NCBI GenBank assembly: GCA_026018925.1
Contig: JAKSZU010000006.1
Span: 192,397,449-192,461,448 of the forward strand
DNA: 64,000 nucleotides
Origin: Tupaia tana
Lineage: Eukaryota > Chordata > Mammalia > Scandentia > Tupaiidae
Direction: 5' to 3'
Program-made: the position numbers and the translations under genes
The notes under the pieces: model-generated
Database searches by the model: none
What the model saw: the letters and a program-made list of their open reading frames with translations, nothing else
Told to the model about the DNA's origin: nothing
Part shown: in pieces, positions 48,061 to 59,440 of the stretch
Position numbering within the stretch: position 1 is the first letter of the stretch
Layout: each line of letters opens with the position of its first letter

Positions 48061-49120
48061 AGAATAATATAATTATTGGGGTTTATGGATTCTATTTATT
48101 TCCAACATCTGTCTCTCATTACCTTTATTCAAATGGGCAATTCCACCCTTCTCGTCAGCTTCCATATGATGTGTGTCATATCTTAAGCTACTGCACAAAT
48201 TAGTAATCACTATCATTGTTCCCATTATCCTGTTGAGACTCTCTAGTAATCAATATCTAATAATTCTCGTGACATAGAAAAAAACTGAAAACATGCAAAT
48301 CATTGCTATTCTTTCTATTCCTTTCACCCTAATCACCAGCATCCTCTGAAAAAAATAGCTTCTAAAAATTGCAATTTTGATGACTTTCTTCCTTTTAAGT
48401 GCACACTTATGAAAAGAACATCAGAAGTTACCTAGTCTTAAAAACTTCTTTTCACACTTCCCCAGGTTGCAGTCTATCTCAGTGGAATTATTAACCTGCA
48501 AATCATTAGGGAAATAAAAAAGCTGGAAACCATTTAAATAGTATAATTCAAAGCAAGCAAGACCAATGGAATGAATGTAAATTGGTTTACCGTATGAAAG
48601 TAATTCTTGGTTGCACTAATGGAACTCTACTAAGTTTTGAAATAGCAAATATAAACTCAGTGAAGACATACAGACTTAACATCTTTATTTCATATTTTTT
48701 AGTACAGCTATGAAAATTAAAATTGGATGCTGCACATGGAAATGGATTTTTTATCAGTCCAGCAATAAGAAGCTCCCATGAGAACCTGAAGTCAACAGTA
48801 AGAAAAATTAAACTACTAAAACCAATTCCAGAACATATGTGTGGATATGATTGTGAGACAGGACCAAGACCTTGTGACATTTTTACATATAAAATTGTAG
48901 TGGTAGACTGATAGGTGTGATTATGTATAAACATCTGCATCTGGACCTGTCTAAGCAAATTTCCTTGGGAGACAGAAAACAAACCTGATAATCAAGTTGT
49001 TTTACGACTCTATGTCTGACAGACTGACAGAATACTTACTAAGGGAGATAATGTTAAGAGAGATTGTAGAATTTATCATAGTTACCGATTAACAGAAAAC
49101 AATAAAATGCAGCCACCTAT
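48061..49120. other. Unassigned DNA with opposed frames
   Basis: A 131-codon minus frame (48587-48982) and a 62-codon plus frame (48723-48911) overlap. Neither shows a known motif and codon usage looks random, so I do not call a gene. Confidence 0.35.
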
Positions 49121-49124
49121 ACAG

Positions 49125-49410
49125 TGTATAGAGATTAAGCACTGTGAGAAGGAGGTTGGATACCACATGACTGATGGTGGTTTAAATCCTGGCCTTTGGG
49201 GCAATACACTGGGACTGTGTGTGCCCGGGATCCTGATGGGATGGAGGAATGGAGGATAAAGGATTTCTATGTGACCAGCTCCACTGGAGGGTGGGGGGTA
49301 GGGGGGGCGGTGCTTTCTCTCTTATTCACTTTTGCTCTCTCTCCCCTTCACCTCCTCTCTCTTAAGCATTCACAGGTGCTTTATCATGTATATGAATAAA
49401 CTTAAGAAAG
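49125..49410 (+). mobile_element. Old SINE, diverged
   Basis: 'agagattaagcactgtgag...ggataccacatgactgatggtggtttaaatcctggcc', then 'gtgtgtgcccgggatcctgatgggatggaggaatggagg', a G-rich patch and a CT block. Same family plan, heavily mutated. Confidence 0.7.
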
Positions 49411-49483
49411 GAAATAATAAAATAGAATTTCAAATCGCATATATTAGAATAAGGTTGATACTCAAGACTGTAAAATAGTTTTA

Positions 49484-51754
49484 TTTATTTATTTATTTAT
49501 TTATTTATTCAAGACAGCAAAAGGTTTATTTGGGAAAACATGAAAGAAAAGGTAAAACAAAGAAAAGGCATGAATAGGCAGGGAAAACAGCAATGTGCCT
49601 GTGACACCTTTTCCAATTTTTGACTGCAGTTTATCAAGGCTCAGGATCCTCTGGATGTCACACGGGTGGTTCTTGTGGTGAACAGGGAGGTGGCAGACTT
49701 GGTGGCAGTGGCCCAGGACACATTTTTGATGATAAATGGCCCTGCATGGGGTGGGGCATGTGGGGCAGTCCTGGGAAAGGAGGGTGCCCTTCGCCAGCCA
49801 TGTTGAACTTTTCCTTTCCTGCGTCCTCAGGAGGGATTATGCAGCCACTCTCCATGGGAAATGTACGATGTACAGAATCTCCTTACCATGAAGGGTTGTT
49901 CATGCTGGATCTCCCTGGTGCTGGGTGCAGCTTGTGTCCCTCTGGCAGCCTCTGATATTGCCTTATTGCCAAACTTTCCTTCGAGTAGGTGGCTTCCCTG
50001 GTTTGTTCTGCCACTGCCCTGTCCCCAGCACAAGCCCTGAGCCAGTTGTCATGAGTCTTTATTTTGTAAAGGATAATCTGGTGTTGAAAGCGAATCTCTT
50101 TTCTCTGCACTTGTTCTTGAATTACCCCAGTTCTTTCCTTTAAATACGGTATTTCTTCACTAGCGGACCTGACTTTGTCTTGTGCAATTGACAGCTCCTT
50201 TTCTTTCTCTTCCTGCTCACATTGTCTCATCAATAGATTCTCCTCTGTGCCTTCCTACTTCCTTTGCAGATGTCATAAAGATTTTCTCTTTCATTTGCAG
50301 CGTTTTGTATTGCACTTCCTTTGTTGCTTTCACAGACCTCAGGGATGAGCAGGTGTCTTCCATGTCCTTCTTCCTTTCTTCCAGGGCATGTATAGTGAAC
50401 CTCATGGCTCTCATCTTTGGATCCTTGAGTTGGCCATTTATGTCCCCTGATTCTGAAACTCCTGAGGTTTTTCATTAAAGGAGCATCTTTCAAGGTCTGT
50501 GTAGAGGTTTTCTCTTCCCATATCAAGCCCTGAGTCTTGACATTTCCAGCCTTCTCAGTATGCAGCCTAGATAGTGTACGGTGAATGACGTCGTTCACAA
50601 CTTTCACAGTTTCGTCAATAGTTTTGATGTTACCCTTAAATTTACATGCCTCATCATTGAGATGTTTAGTTCCTGAAGACATCTCTTTGATTTATTAAAT
50701 CTTCTGTTCCCAAGCAGTTATTTTTTCAGCAAGTTCTGTGTTTTCCTTCTTGAAATTATCAACCTTTTCAGATATTTGTTGCAAATTAACTCGATACACA
50801 TGAGGCTTTACAGGAAGAATAAGTCTCCAGATGAATATGACAATTGCAGCAATGCCCAAGTAGGCAGCAAGGATGACTGGCTTCCAAAAAATTCCAAGAC
50901 AATCAGGACCAAGCTGAAAATCATCACACAGAAGACACATAAGGAATATGAAGTCAGCATTGACCTTTCCCTTGTCCCGGTCCTCAGGAGGCATCAAGCT
51001 GCTGTTCTTCGTCACACCACATGGGCTTCCATGTCTCCCCATGGAGAGATGTCCATGCCAGGTCTGCCCAACATCGGGTTCTGCAGCCTGTGTTCCTGTG
51101 GCATCCTCTGACTTTGCATTATTGGCCACCTTCTATTCAAGAAGTTGCCTTCACCGATTTGTTTGATTTCTGTCCTCTCCCCACCACGGGCCCTGAGCCA
51201 GTTGTCCTGAACCTTTTTCTTATAAATGGCTTTCTGGTTTTGGAAGGAGGTCTCTTTTCTCTGCACTTCATCTTGCCTCTCTGCCATTATTTTCTCAAAC
51301 ATAGTCATCCTTGCTTGTTGGTAGATTTCATGAGGATCATCTTCTTTGAAATTCCAAGGTCTGAATTCCACGTGTGTTTTTGCTTTCTCAGACCTCAGTG
51401 AGTAATAGGTGTTTTCTTGGTCCTTTTTCCTTTCTTCCAGCTTACGTACAGTGGACCTTGCAGTTTTTGGTTTTGAATTGCCGAATTGGTCATTTATAGT
51501 CTCTGACTCTGAAAATCCTGAGGAAATGATTAAAATAACTTTCAAGTTCTGTGTGTGTTTTTTTTTTTTTTTCCAGTATCTTCTCTTCCCAAATAGATAC
51601 GTTTTCTAGAAATTCTTTGTTTTCATTCTTCTCATTATTAATCCTCTTGGATATTTCTTGTAAATTAACTTTATATTCTTGAGGATTTTTCTCCCCCCCA
51701 AAATGAGAATGCTTCATGTTTTCACCCTGGTCAGTCCTTACAGATATTTGTATT
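49484..51754 (-). pseudogene. MIA3: MIA3/TANGO1-like retrocopy, dimeric and broken
   Basis: Minus-strand remnant of the cytoplasmic half of MIA3 (TANGO1), the ER exit-site protein that helps load bulky cargo such as collagen into COPII carriers. Two partial copies follow each other. Copy A (about 51740 down to 50950) has the first coiled coil, 'FQNQKAIYKKKVQDNWLRARGGER' and the start of the proline-rich tail ('PEDRDKGKVNADF'). Copy B (about 50945 down to 49620) starts upstream of the membrane segment ('GPDCLGIFWKPVILAAYLG', then 'YRVNLQQISEKVDNFKKENTELAEK'), repeats the coiled coil ('HQIILYKIKTHDNWLRACAGDRA') and proline-rich tail ('PPFPGLPHMPHPMQG'), and ends in a short 3' UTR with an (AAAT)n tail (49484-49515). 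No introns are evident. Stops and frameshifts leave at most 177 codons open. Possible target duplication ctgYaRaatagtttta lies at 49468-49483 and 51755-51770. Confidence 0.85.
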
Positions 51755-51770
51755 CTGCAGAATAGTTTTA

Positions 51771-52960
51771 ATACTTCATTTTCTTTATAAAAAGTTATTT
51801 AAAACTTCCCTCCAATGGTCTACCTAACTAAAAAAAAAAAAAGTTATGCAACATATATTATTTGTTTAACTTAAATCAGAATTTTCTTACCAATACATAA
51901 CAATAAATACTAGAATGATGAATAAAAAGCATTAAAGTTATCTAGCATATCTGTTTATTTTACAGATAATAATGAAATGAGCCAGACTAATTTAATGACC
52001 TGGCAGACCTTATGTGGAAAGCCAGTTCTAAGAGTAACATCATCTCCTTTTAGTTCAGTGCTGTTGCCATGACAGTCTGTCCTCTCCAATGTTTGTTTGT
52101 TGATTTTTATGTTGTTAATGTTTAAAGTAATACTTGATTATATATTTATGAAAACATATCCTACAGACCAAGATAATATTTCCATGTATTTACCTGAAAA
52201 GCAATTATTTCTAGATGAGTTGATTTATCTTTACCTCTCAGGATTTAAATTTGTTAAAAACCCATAAAAATATTTTCTTTCCCAGAATGTTTTGCCCAGT
52301 CAATAGCTAAATGTCCCTATCAGTTCTGTAAGTCTTCAAGCAATTTTAATGACTTCAGTAACAAATCACTTCTAACATAAAAGGACTATAGCAAATTAAT
52401 TAAATAATTTTAAGATTAGTTGTTCTCTTTAATATGAAAAAATATAAGTTATGAGCCATCACTTGCTAACCCTCTCTAAAACAAGAGCCTATATTATCGA
52501 TTCAACTTCTGTTTTTTTCTTGATATGCATAAGAGATGTGATAAACAGACCCATATTTATATGCAGGGTTATATCAAATTTACAGAGCAATAGTTATATA
52601 TTTATTCTTCTTTCATCAATGTAAGGAAGCATATAAAAATGCATGTAAGGATGTTATTGTTAAATAATTACCCTTAAATCATTTTTTATTAACCTTTTTA
52701 AAATTCCCAAATATGCACACTTTAAGTATTTTTTGTTACAAAAACCTCTCAATATATCACATATGGATTGTGAAAACCTGGGATATTTTGACAGATTGCC
52801 GATAGATAAGTAGATAGAGTTATCTAGACAGATATGATTTGAGAGGAGAAAATAGAAGCATGGCAATAAAATCAGATTAGTGTTGAATAGTTCACTATTG
52901 AATACTGAATTATCTATCTAAGAGAAGATAACTAATAATAACAAAGGAAGAACTTTTGAT
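51771..52960. other. Unassigned AT-rich DNA
   Basis: No gene or secure repeat. 51965-52060 may be a decayed reverse MIR ('atgaaatgagccagactaatttaatgacctggcagaccttatg'). Confidence 0.4.
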
Positions 52961-52961
52961 G

Positions 52962-53117
52962 CCAGGCATGGTGGAAGAACTGGTACCAGGTTTAAAATAA
53001 TTCATGATACACTGGACCAAGTAGGTGAGGCAACTGGTTTTAAATATTGGAAATCAGACAGTCAAAACTGTGACCCTTGAAAGTAAAAAAAAAAATAAAA
53101 TAAATAAAATAAAATAA
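52962..53117 (+). mobile_element. Unidentified A-tailed short retroelement
   Basis: Begins 'gccaggcatggtgg' (as a 7SL/Alu-type start would), continues 'aagaactggtaccagg...' without further 7SL similarity, and ends in an A-rich tail 'aaaaaaaaaataaaataaataaaataaaata'. Could be another small pol III-type family or a chance A-rich stretch. Confidence 0.35.
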
Positions 53118-53610
53118 CACAGGCGATGACTGCTACATGTTACCCTGCTTTTTATTCAGATGTACTTTTCTGGACCCTAGCAAAGAAAGATAGGATTCAC
53201 AGAGAGCTGAGAGTTTAGCTGAGAAGTCAAAGATTGAAGTTAGGGCTACATTAGTGGCTAGAAATTGTGGAGCAGGGTCCTGTGTAGTAGGAAAGTTTCA
53301 GATAAAAATATCTACACAGAAATTCTTTTTAGGTTCTTGAACCAAAGCTGGGCTGAAAAAGTACAGAGCAAGAATCCAAGAGGTCTGGAAAGTGTCTATT
53401 TTAGGCTTGATAACTGAGTGGAGATATCAGAGGTCATACCGTGTTCAGAAATGTTGTCCTAAGTAAGCAAAAGTAAAGACATCTCACAAAGCACTTTGGG
53501 CATTTAGTTGAGATACCTGAAAAATTGTGTTTTAGAAGGTTCAAACCCTACTGTAAGGATTACACTCTAGGATAAAATACAAAATCAAAACTGATCATCT
53601 CTAACAAAGA
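53118..53610. other. Unassigned DNA
   Basis: No gene or repeat recognised. Confidence 0.45.
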
Positions 53611-54330
53611 ATAAAATTCAACCTACCAAGACTAAAACTATTTTCTGTCATTACTCCACAGGAAGATGCAAATTTAAAAACTGAGACATGCCATTCATGC
53701 ACTAGAGTATTCAACTTAAAATGACTGTCAAAACCAAATGCTGGTGAAGAAGAGGAACAACTGGAACTCTCCTAAATTTTAGTGGGGAGATAAAATGGAC
53801 CAACCACATTAAAAAACTGCTTGGAATTTTCTGAGAAGTAAATATATGCACCCTATGATTCAGCCATCTTAGTCCTTGGCATATATTCAAGAGAATGGAA
53901 ACCATGCATTCCCAAAAGCTTTGTATAAGAATATATATTGCAATCGCCAAAAATGGATAATAATAAGCCAGCTATATTTAATTTATGGTATATTCATTTA
54001 GTGAAGTACTATTCTTCAATTAAAAATAAACAAATGACTACTGATACATACATACAAAAAAAAAAAGAAACCCCTTCAGTATCACTACATTGAGAAAAAG
54101 AATCAAGATAGCAATGAGTACTTTCTGAATGAGTCCATTGTTATGAATTCAAGAGTAGAGAAATTTAATCTTTGATCTAGAAATCATAGATTTTCTCATC
54201 TATGGTTGTAGGAATTGCCTGGAAGTTTAACATAAAAGAAATTTCTGGAATAATAGGAATGATGACTATCTTGAGGTGATATCCATGGTTTAATCATTTA
54301 TTAAAATTTATCAATAGAAGGAGACTATAG
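53611..54330 (+). mobile_element. L1M ORF2 C-terminus and 3' UTR
   Basis: 'aaccaaatgctggtgaagaagaggaacaactggaactctcc', 'tatgattcagccatcttagtcc', 'atattcaagagaatggaaaccatgc', 'aatcgccaaaaatgg', then a UTR-like 'ggaattgcctggaagtttaac...ttctggaataataggaatgatg'. Very diverged. Edges are approximate. Confidence 0.7.
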
Positions 54331-54659
54331 AAAAAATTCTTACTAATTAAAAAGCCCTAAAGGAAACTAGTTTTAAAAATATGCTTCTGTCTTATTCTTG
54401 AAATAAAATTAGTAAAAAATAAATGAAAAGTAATGGGATATAGGATAAGTGAGAATTATAGACAGACTTCCTGAGGAAAAATAATGTTGACATCTCAGAA
54501 AACAGACTACTTATATATGAAAGGAAAAATGAGACCATGGAGGCCAGAAGAAAAAGAGAAAAGAACTGATTCTTCTTCAAGGGAGAAGGAGTAAAACAAG
54601 CAAAATGCAATACCAAAGATACATCCCATTAACCAAACAAGAAGGGAATCCAACCAATT

Positions 54660-55038
54660 TAATTTTTAGCAGGACTGCAGCCATTTTGAGTTTAAGAAAG
54701 GCCTCTAATGAGCACAGCCTAACCAAGTGCTGAGTTATAGAAAGATCTATTTAAAGAATGGTCAGATGAGAAACCAGGAATGGGTATTTGAAGGAATCAA
54801 GATAATTACTCAAGGGAAAGCAATTGACTCTAATTGATTGTGGTGAGGAATGATTTGCTTGTGCTTGTGTCTTGTACCTATAAATACTGAGAACATGTTG
54901 CGCTTTTCCGGACAGTTTGATTGTGTTGCTGACTGCCTCTCTGTAACCTGTTTACAGAAATAAACTCCCTTCTCCAGCCTCTGCCTCCTGTTTCACTGAT
55001 CAAGAGAAGCAGAAGCCAGATTTAGTTACCCGGTAACA
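54660..55038 (+). mobile_element. Solo-LTR-like element (endogenous retrovirus)
   Basis: Shows LTR architecture: 'gcaggactgcagccattttgag' near the left, a TATA box 'tataaatac' (54880), a cytosine-rich region, a poly(A) signal aataaa (54959) 20-30 bases before the likely cleavage point, a T/C-rich U5 and a final 'gttacccggtaaca' ending in CA. No gag, pol or env is attached, so it is at most a solo LTR. The left edge and family (probably class I) are uncertain. Confidence 0.6.
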
Positions 55039-55246
55039 GTAGGAGAATAAAATACCTCTAAAAACTAGAAATAATTTTGAGAGATATAACTAAGAGTTCT
55101 TACTCAGGACGTAGTATATAGGTTTAAAGAACATCAACAGCAGCTTCAGCTCACTAGTTTACCAAGTCCGAATTCTCTAGTTGAAAAATAAAATAGAGAA
55201 ATAAGTGAAAAATCTTCCGTAGGAAACAAGTTGTATATGTGTGAAT

Positions 55247-55247
<1 letters not shown>

Positions 55248-55279
<32 letters not shown>
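55248..55279. repeat. (CA)n microsatellite
   Basis: Uninterrupted CA run. Confidence 0.97.
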
Positions 55280-55281
<2 letters not shown>

Positions 55282-55825
55282 TAGAGAGCGAGTAATCACA
55301 GCACACAACATTGTACGCAACAAATGCCAACTTACATTGAGTGTTAGAGCTATGTCGTGTGTTGTAATTTTAGCAGTCTACGTTCAACAAATACATATGA
55401 ACAAAAGGATCTGAATATGCTATATAGGAAAGAAAGGCACTTTAATAAATCCTCATACCTGCTCCTTCCATATTACAAATACATAAATGCCCCAAATGTC
55501 CCTGGAAGAAGAGAAAAATTTTTCCCTCAGATGTGGGAAGTGCAGAGCGCGATTATGTTTTCCAGAGACAAGGTAAAACTAAGTCTGAAAAGACATTCTC
55601 TATTCTCTTTCCTTCAGATATTAAAAAGTTCTCCCTATGATCTTTGGACAATGGTAATGTACCAGTTTTTGCTTATTTTCTGCTCACAGCTCATTGGCCA
55701 GAATTGCCTGTTCTATGTTAAAGTGTGGTTATATAGTTCTTCCAAGAACCCCAAGGGTCAACACACAAAAGCAATTCTAACCAATGGAACACTTTCGCAA
55801 ATGTCAAGAAACACGCAGCATGCGG
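55280..55825. other. Unassigned DNA with a 158-codon open frame
   Basis: Plus frame 55357-55833 is the second-longest in the window, but I see no motif, and its end overlaps the MIR that follows. Probably chance. Confidence 0.35.
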
Positions 55826-55828
55826 ACC

Positions 55829-56060
55829 ATTAGTGGTTAACAGATCAGCATCTAGGGTCACAGTGCCTGGGTTAGAACCCTGGTTCCATCATTCAACAAC
55901 TGAGCAATATTACTTTCTGTGTGCCTCAGTTTCTCATGTATAAAGCAGGAATAACATTAACGCCTATTGTAAACAATTGTCATAAGTCTTCAGAGCTAAT
56001 ACCTATAAGCACTTACCATAAGTACAAGCACAAAGTATTCAGCATAAACATTGGCCATAG
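55829..56060 (+). mobile_element. MIR, nearly full length
   Basis: 'gcatctagggtcacagtgcctgggttagaaccctggttccatcattc', 'actgagcaatattactttctgtgtgcctcagtttctcatgtataaagcaggaataacattaacgcc', ending 'taagcacttaccataagtacaagcacaaagtattc'. Confidence 0.88.
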
Positions 56061-56274
56061 CAATTCAACTGTCCACCAGTTAGATGGCCCACTACCCAGA
56101 GTTGAGATGGATAAGCACTGTCCTTGCTTGTTCTCAGCTTCATTTTCCTAACCTTACCTTCCTTTACAATGGAAGAAATATTAAGCTACCAAAAAATCAT
56201 TTTCAGAAATAATTGGTAAATGTTTCTAAATTGTGACTATAATGTGGAAGAAAATTCAGCTAGCATGTATAATA

Positions 56275-56336
56275 TTGGGTTGTTGGAAAAGTCATGATGC
56301 ATTTTTGCCTAGGTTATAACTTTTCTGATGACCCAA
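56275..56336. mobile_element. Mariner-type MITE 'TTGGGTTGTT', copy 2
   Basis: A 62-bp element between TA dinucleotides (56273-56274 and 56337-56338). Left end 'ttgggttgttggaaaagtca', right end the reverse complement of 'ttgggtcatcagaaaagtta'. Shorter than the 76-bp copy at 1868 by loss of the centre. Confidence 0.75.
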
Positions 56337-56424
56337 TACTTTGAAAGAACTGTTTTTCCTAAAATATTATTCATACCCATATTCACAGAAAAATAATGGC
56401 AATAGGCAATATCAGGGTAGGTAT

Positions 56425-56545
56425 CATTTAGCATGCACTTAGCATAAAGTATCTCATTTAATTTTCATGACAACTAAAGGAGACAAGTACTATCAATAAC
56501 TTCATTTTATTAGTGAGTACAATTTTGGCTGAAAGGTTTTCAAAC
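56425..56545 (-). mobile_element. MIR fragment
   Basis: 'agcatgcacttagcataaagtatctcatttaattttcatgacaactaaaggagacaagtactatcaataacttcattttattagtgag' is a reversed MIR core. Confidence 0.75.
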
Positions 56546-56946
56546 TACTAGAATAGTGCCCGGAAGTACATTACTACTGCAGTGATTCTAGCAGGGTTCA
56601 AAGCATCAGTGGCTAAGACTGTCACCATTTCTACCAAAGAAATACCATACCTAAAACAGCAGTGCTGATGTGGGAGGATTCCCATCTCACCTAACTTAGT
56701 GGCGATGCCACTAGTTGGCAGAGTGGAGTTTATACTCATCATAAGTTGGTAACTAAGAAGAATACAAACAAAAATCAAAATTGATTTGTCACCATATGAC
56801 AGAAACAACTTCGGAAATTTCCCAAAACCTAGTAGTGGCTAGGACAGATGGGAAAAAAAAATGTACTTTTTCAATAGACTAAAATTTGAACTAAAGAAAT
56901 TTAGATTAAATGTGATATGACCTGTGGGCATTTGGATCATAGATAT

Positions 56947-57218
56947 ATATATATTTTTTTTTTTGGAGAGGTTTTTTGCTATAGGGCGCGTGCGCTCGCC
57001 AGACAGACAGAGAGAGACATAGAGACAGAAAGCGAGAAATCACCCCCCAGGGGGGATGGTCACGCCGCAATCCCTTCTCCTCCATTCTCCTCTCAGGATC
57101 TTGGGCACGCACACACACGCGCCCGGCGTGAGTTGTAAGCCACCGGGTCCGAGACGCGAACCGCGGTTGACTACGTGGGAGTCCAGCGACATAGCCATTA
57201 CGCTAACTGCTGGTTCCC
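56947..57218 (-). mobile_element. Very young SINE, minus strand
   Basis: Almost CpG-complete. The reverse complement reads 'gggaaccagcagttagcgtaatggc', with the diagnostic B-box variant 'ggttcgcgtctcgg' and 'ggcttacaactcac', both shared with the copy at 60540. A 14-bp exact duplication, tggatcatagatat, lies at 56933-56946 and 57219-57232. Confidence 0.96.
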
Positions 57219-57232
57219 TGGATCATAGATAT

Positions 57233-58930
57233 TTTATAAGAACTTAATCGATCCTACTAATGAAGAATCCATCCATCAACCGTCTGCAAGCTTCCTGCCA
57301 GAGTGTGCCGGTGATGCAAGAAAAAGAATCAAGGAACACAGTCCCAGGTAACAGCAGAGCATTACTCAGCCCGGAGTATACAGCCCCCAAAGCCAGCAGC
57401 ATTGCTTAATGGGATTATGTTTAATCTGAAAGGACCACTAGAGATAATGTAAAACATCGAATGGCCTGAAGTGGCAAGGAAATTATTCAACTCTTGGACT
57501 GGAGGAGCTCTTAATCAGGGCCCCTGGAATGCTGTAGCAATTTAATAACTTTAAATTGGTTTCACTTGGATAGATCCAGATTTGTGTTGCAGATGTTATC
57601 CCACCCAAATCTCCCGTACAGGTTCATCACAAAGGGGATCATGCCTAAGCAATCTGTGGAAATTTAAAAGAAATAAACTCCAGAAAAGAAATGGGTCAGA
57701 CAGAAAAGCTTACCAAAGAATAAGCTCATGAGTGCGTTGGTCTTAGACAAAATAAAGAATTTTGATAGTGCTGAAGGTTACTGGTTTGTTCTTTTGTTGC
57801 ATTTTATTAAACGTTTTACAACATTTTAACATACCAATATTAAATGTGCACACATGAGACCAAACTAGAGAAACCAGTGCATTCAAAACTAATCAATTAA
57901 GATGGGTCCAATAGAGTAATAAGAAATACGTGGAGTTTAAATATAAATGTAAAAAGTTGGCCTTCACGTGGAAGAGGGAATTGGTGATTTAGAGGGGTCA
58001 GAGGTCCTGCACAAGCAATCTGTACCCTTAAGCTGCAGAACACAAACAATTCACATCCACACTCCTAAACTGAAATAGGATTTTAAATGCCTATCACCAT
58101 GTATAAAAGAACTCATCTCACTTCCAAACAGAGAACACCGAACAGGGCGACAATTAGTTGATTAATTATTCATCAGCAATGCTGATGTTCTTACAAGGAA
58201 AGAAATACACAGAGCAATTGCCCGCATTTTCTCACTTTCACAAGGGCATTTGCTAAGTACCTATTAACTGAAAGTAACTAATCATGGTGTATCAGTGCTA
58301 ACCATGCATGAATGTATCAAAATTCAAATCACCATTCCATTCAACCCATAAAACCCAGCAGGTGGTCTGAAGAACATTTAAGAACAACTAATGTACTAAG
58401 CAATCTCTATCACTAGCTAAATAACTTTCAGCAAGAACCTTAATTATGTGCAGGTGCAGGCGATTGTACCCATAATACAGCTAAATAGCCACATCTAAAT
58501 GTAGTAAGTACATGCAATTTTGAGTCTGAAGACAGAACCTTTATTGGACTGAGGCATTGAGATGAAAAAAAAAATACATTTTTCCAAATCATAAATGCCC
58601 ATGATGGCTGGAGTATTAACTTCGATCAGTCTAACACCAAAGTCCACACTTTCTCTACTTAACTATATCCTTTCATGGAAACAGCCCATTGAATCTATTT
58701 GAAAAATGCCTCTTCCTGAGTCCGATCTCTCCTTGGTGAGTATCTATTCAAAACTTCTAACAATTCTAGTTCCCCTATATGTCGGCACATATATTATCAT
58801 TTGAAAGTACACTATGGGGACTGCAGCAATGGGAATTCAAGATATAATACAGAAATACCGACACACTTCTCTAAAACCTTACCCAAACTAAATGACCTAG
58901 ATTATAAATATAAATCCATCTTCAAAAACT
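57233..58930. other. Repeat-free block, possible conserved non-coding DNA
   Basis: About 1.7 kb with no recognised repeat, unusual for this window. Notable words: 'gcaatttaataactttaaattgg' (57536 on), 'attagttgattaattattcat' (58153-58173) with stacked homeodomain-type ATTA cores, and a 17-bp palindrome catcagcaatgctgatg (58171-58187). No open frame of interest. Enhancer-like conservation is a guess; only alignment can tell. Confidence 0.35.
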
Positions 58931-58946
58931 TCTAGGTGCCATTTCT

Positions 58947-59205
58947 TTTCTTTTCTTTCTTTCTTGTAGTTTTTTATTATAGGGCACATACACTAGTTGG
59001 AGAGAGACAGAAATAGAGAGATAGAGAGGGAAAGTGAGAAATCATCTTGCCGGGGGAGATGGCCACACCACAATCCCTTCTCCTCCATTCTCCTCTCAGG
59101 ATTTTGGGCATGCGTGCACACGTGCCCAGCGTGTCTAGGACTCGAATCCCAGTTGGCAACATGAGAGTCTAGTGCCTTAACTATTATGCCAGTTGCCAGT
59201 CCCTT
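58947..59205 (-). mobile_element. tRNA-headed SINE, minus strand
   Basis: Tail 'tttcttttctttctttcttgtag', head 'tatgccagttgccagtccc'. It lacks the 'ggtggcttaaac' segment. Duplication taggtgSYRtttct lies at 58933-58946 and 59206-59219. Confidence 0.85.
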
Positions 59206-59324
59206 TAGGTGGCGTTTCTAACCTCAAATTACAAAGTATTAAGACAGACAGATAAGAGGTAAAATTACTTAGCATAAAAGAGGAAGAGCTACTCTAAGTG
59301 CCTAGAAAATGGTTGTTTTAGTGG

Positions 59325-59440
59325 GTTTGATCCTACACAAGCTTCAGTTTCATCAGTAAAAGGGAAGTAATAATAGCACATAACATATTGTTGTAGTAAA
59401 ATTAAACAAGAAAATAAACTTGGTATAGGGTACAGGAATG
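59325..59440 (+). mobile_element. MIR-like fragment
   Basis: 'cttcagtttcatcagtaaaagggaagtaataatagcacataacatattgttgtagtaaaattaaac' matches the MIR 3' half. Confidence 0.65.

Noticed and set aside
51021..51401. 126-codon plus-strand frame opposite the MIA3-like copy
   Set aside because: Antisense shadow of coiled-coil codons on the minus strand; no family resemblance of its own.
55357..55833. 158-codon open frame as a possible gene
   Set aside because: No motif, no supporting context, and its end lies in a MIR; chance is the simpler explanation.
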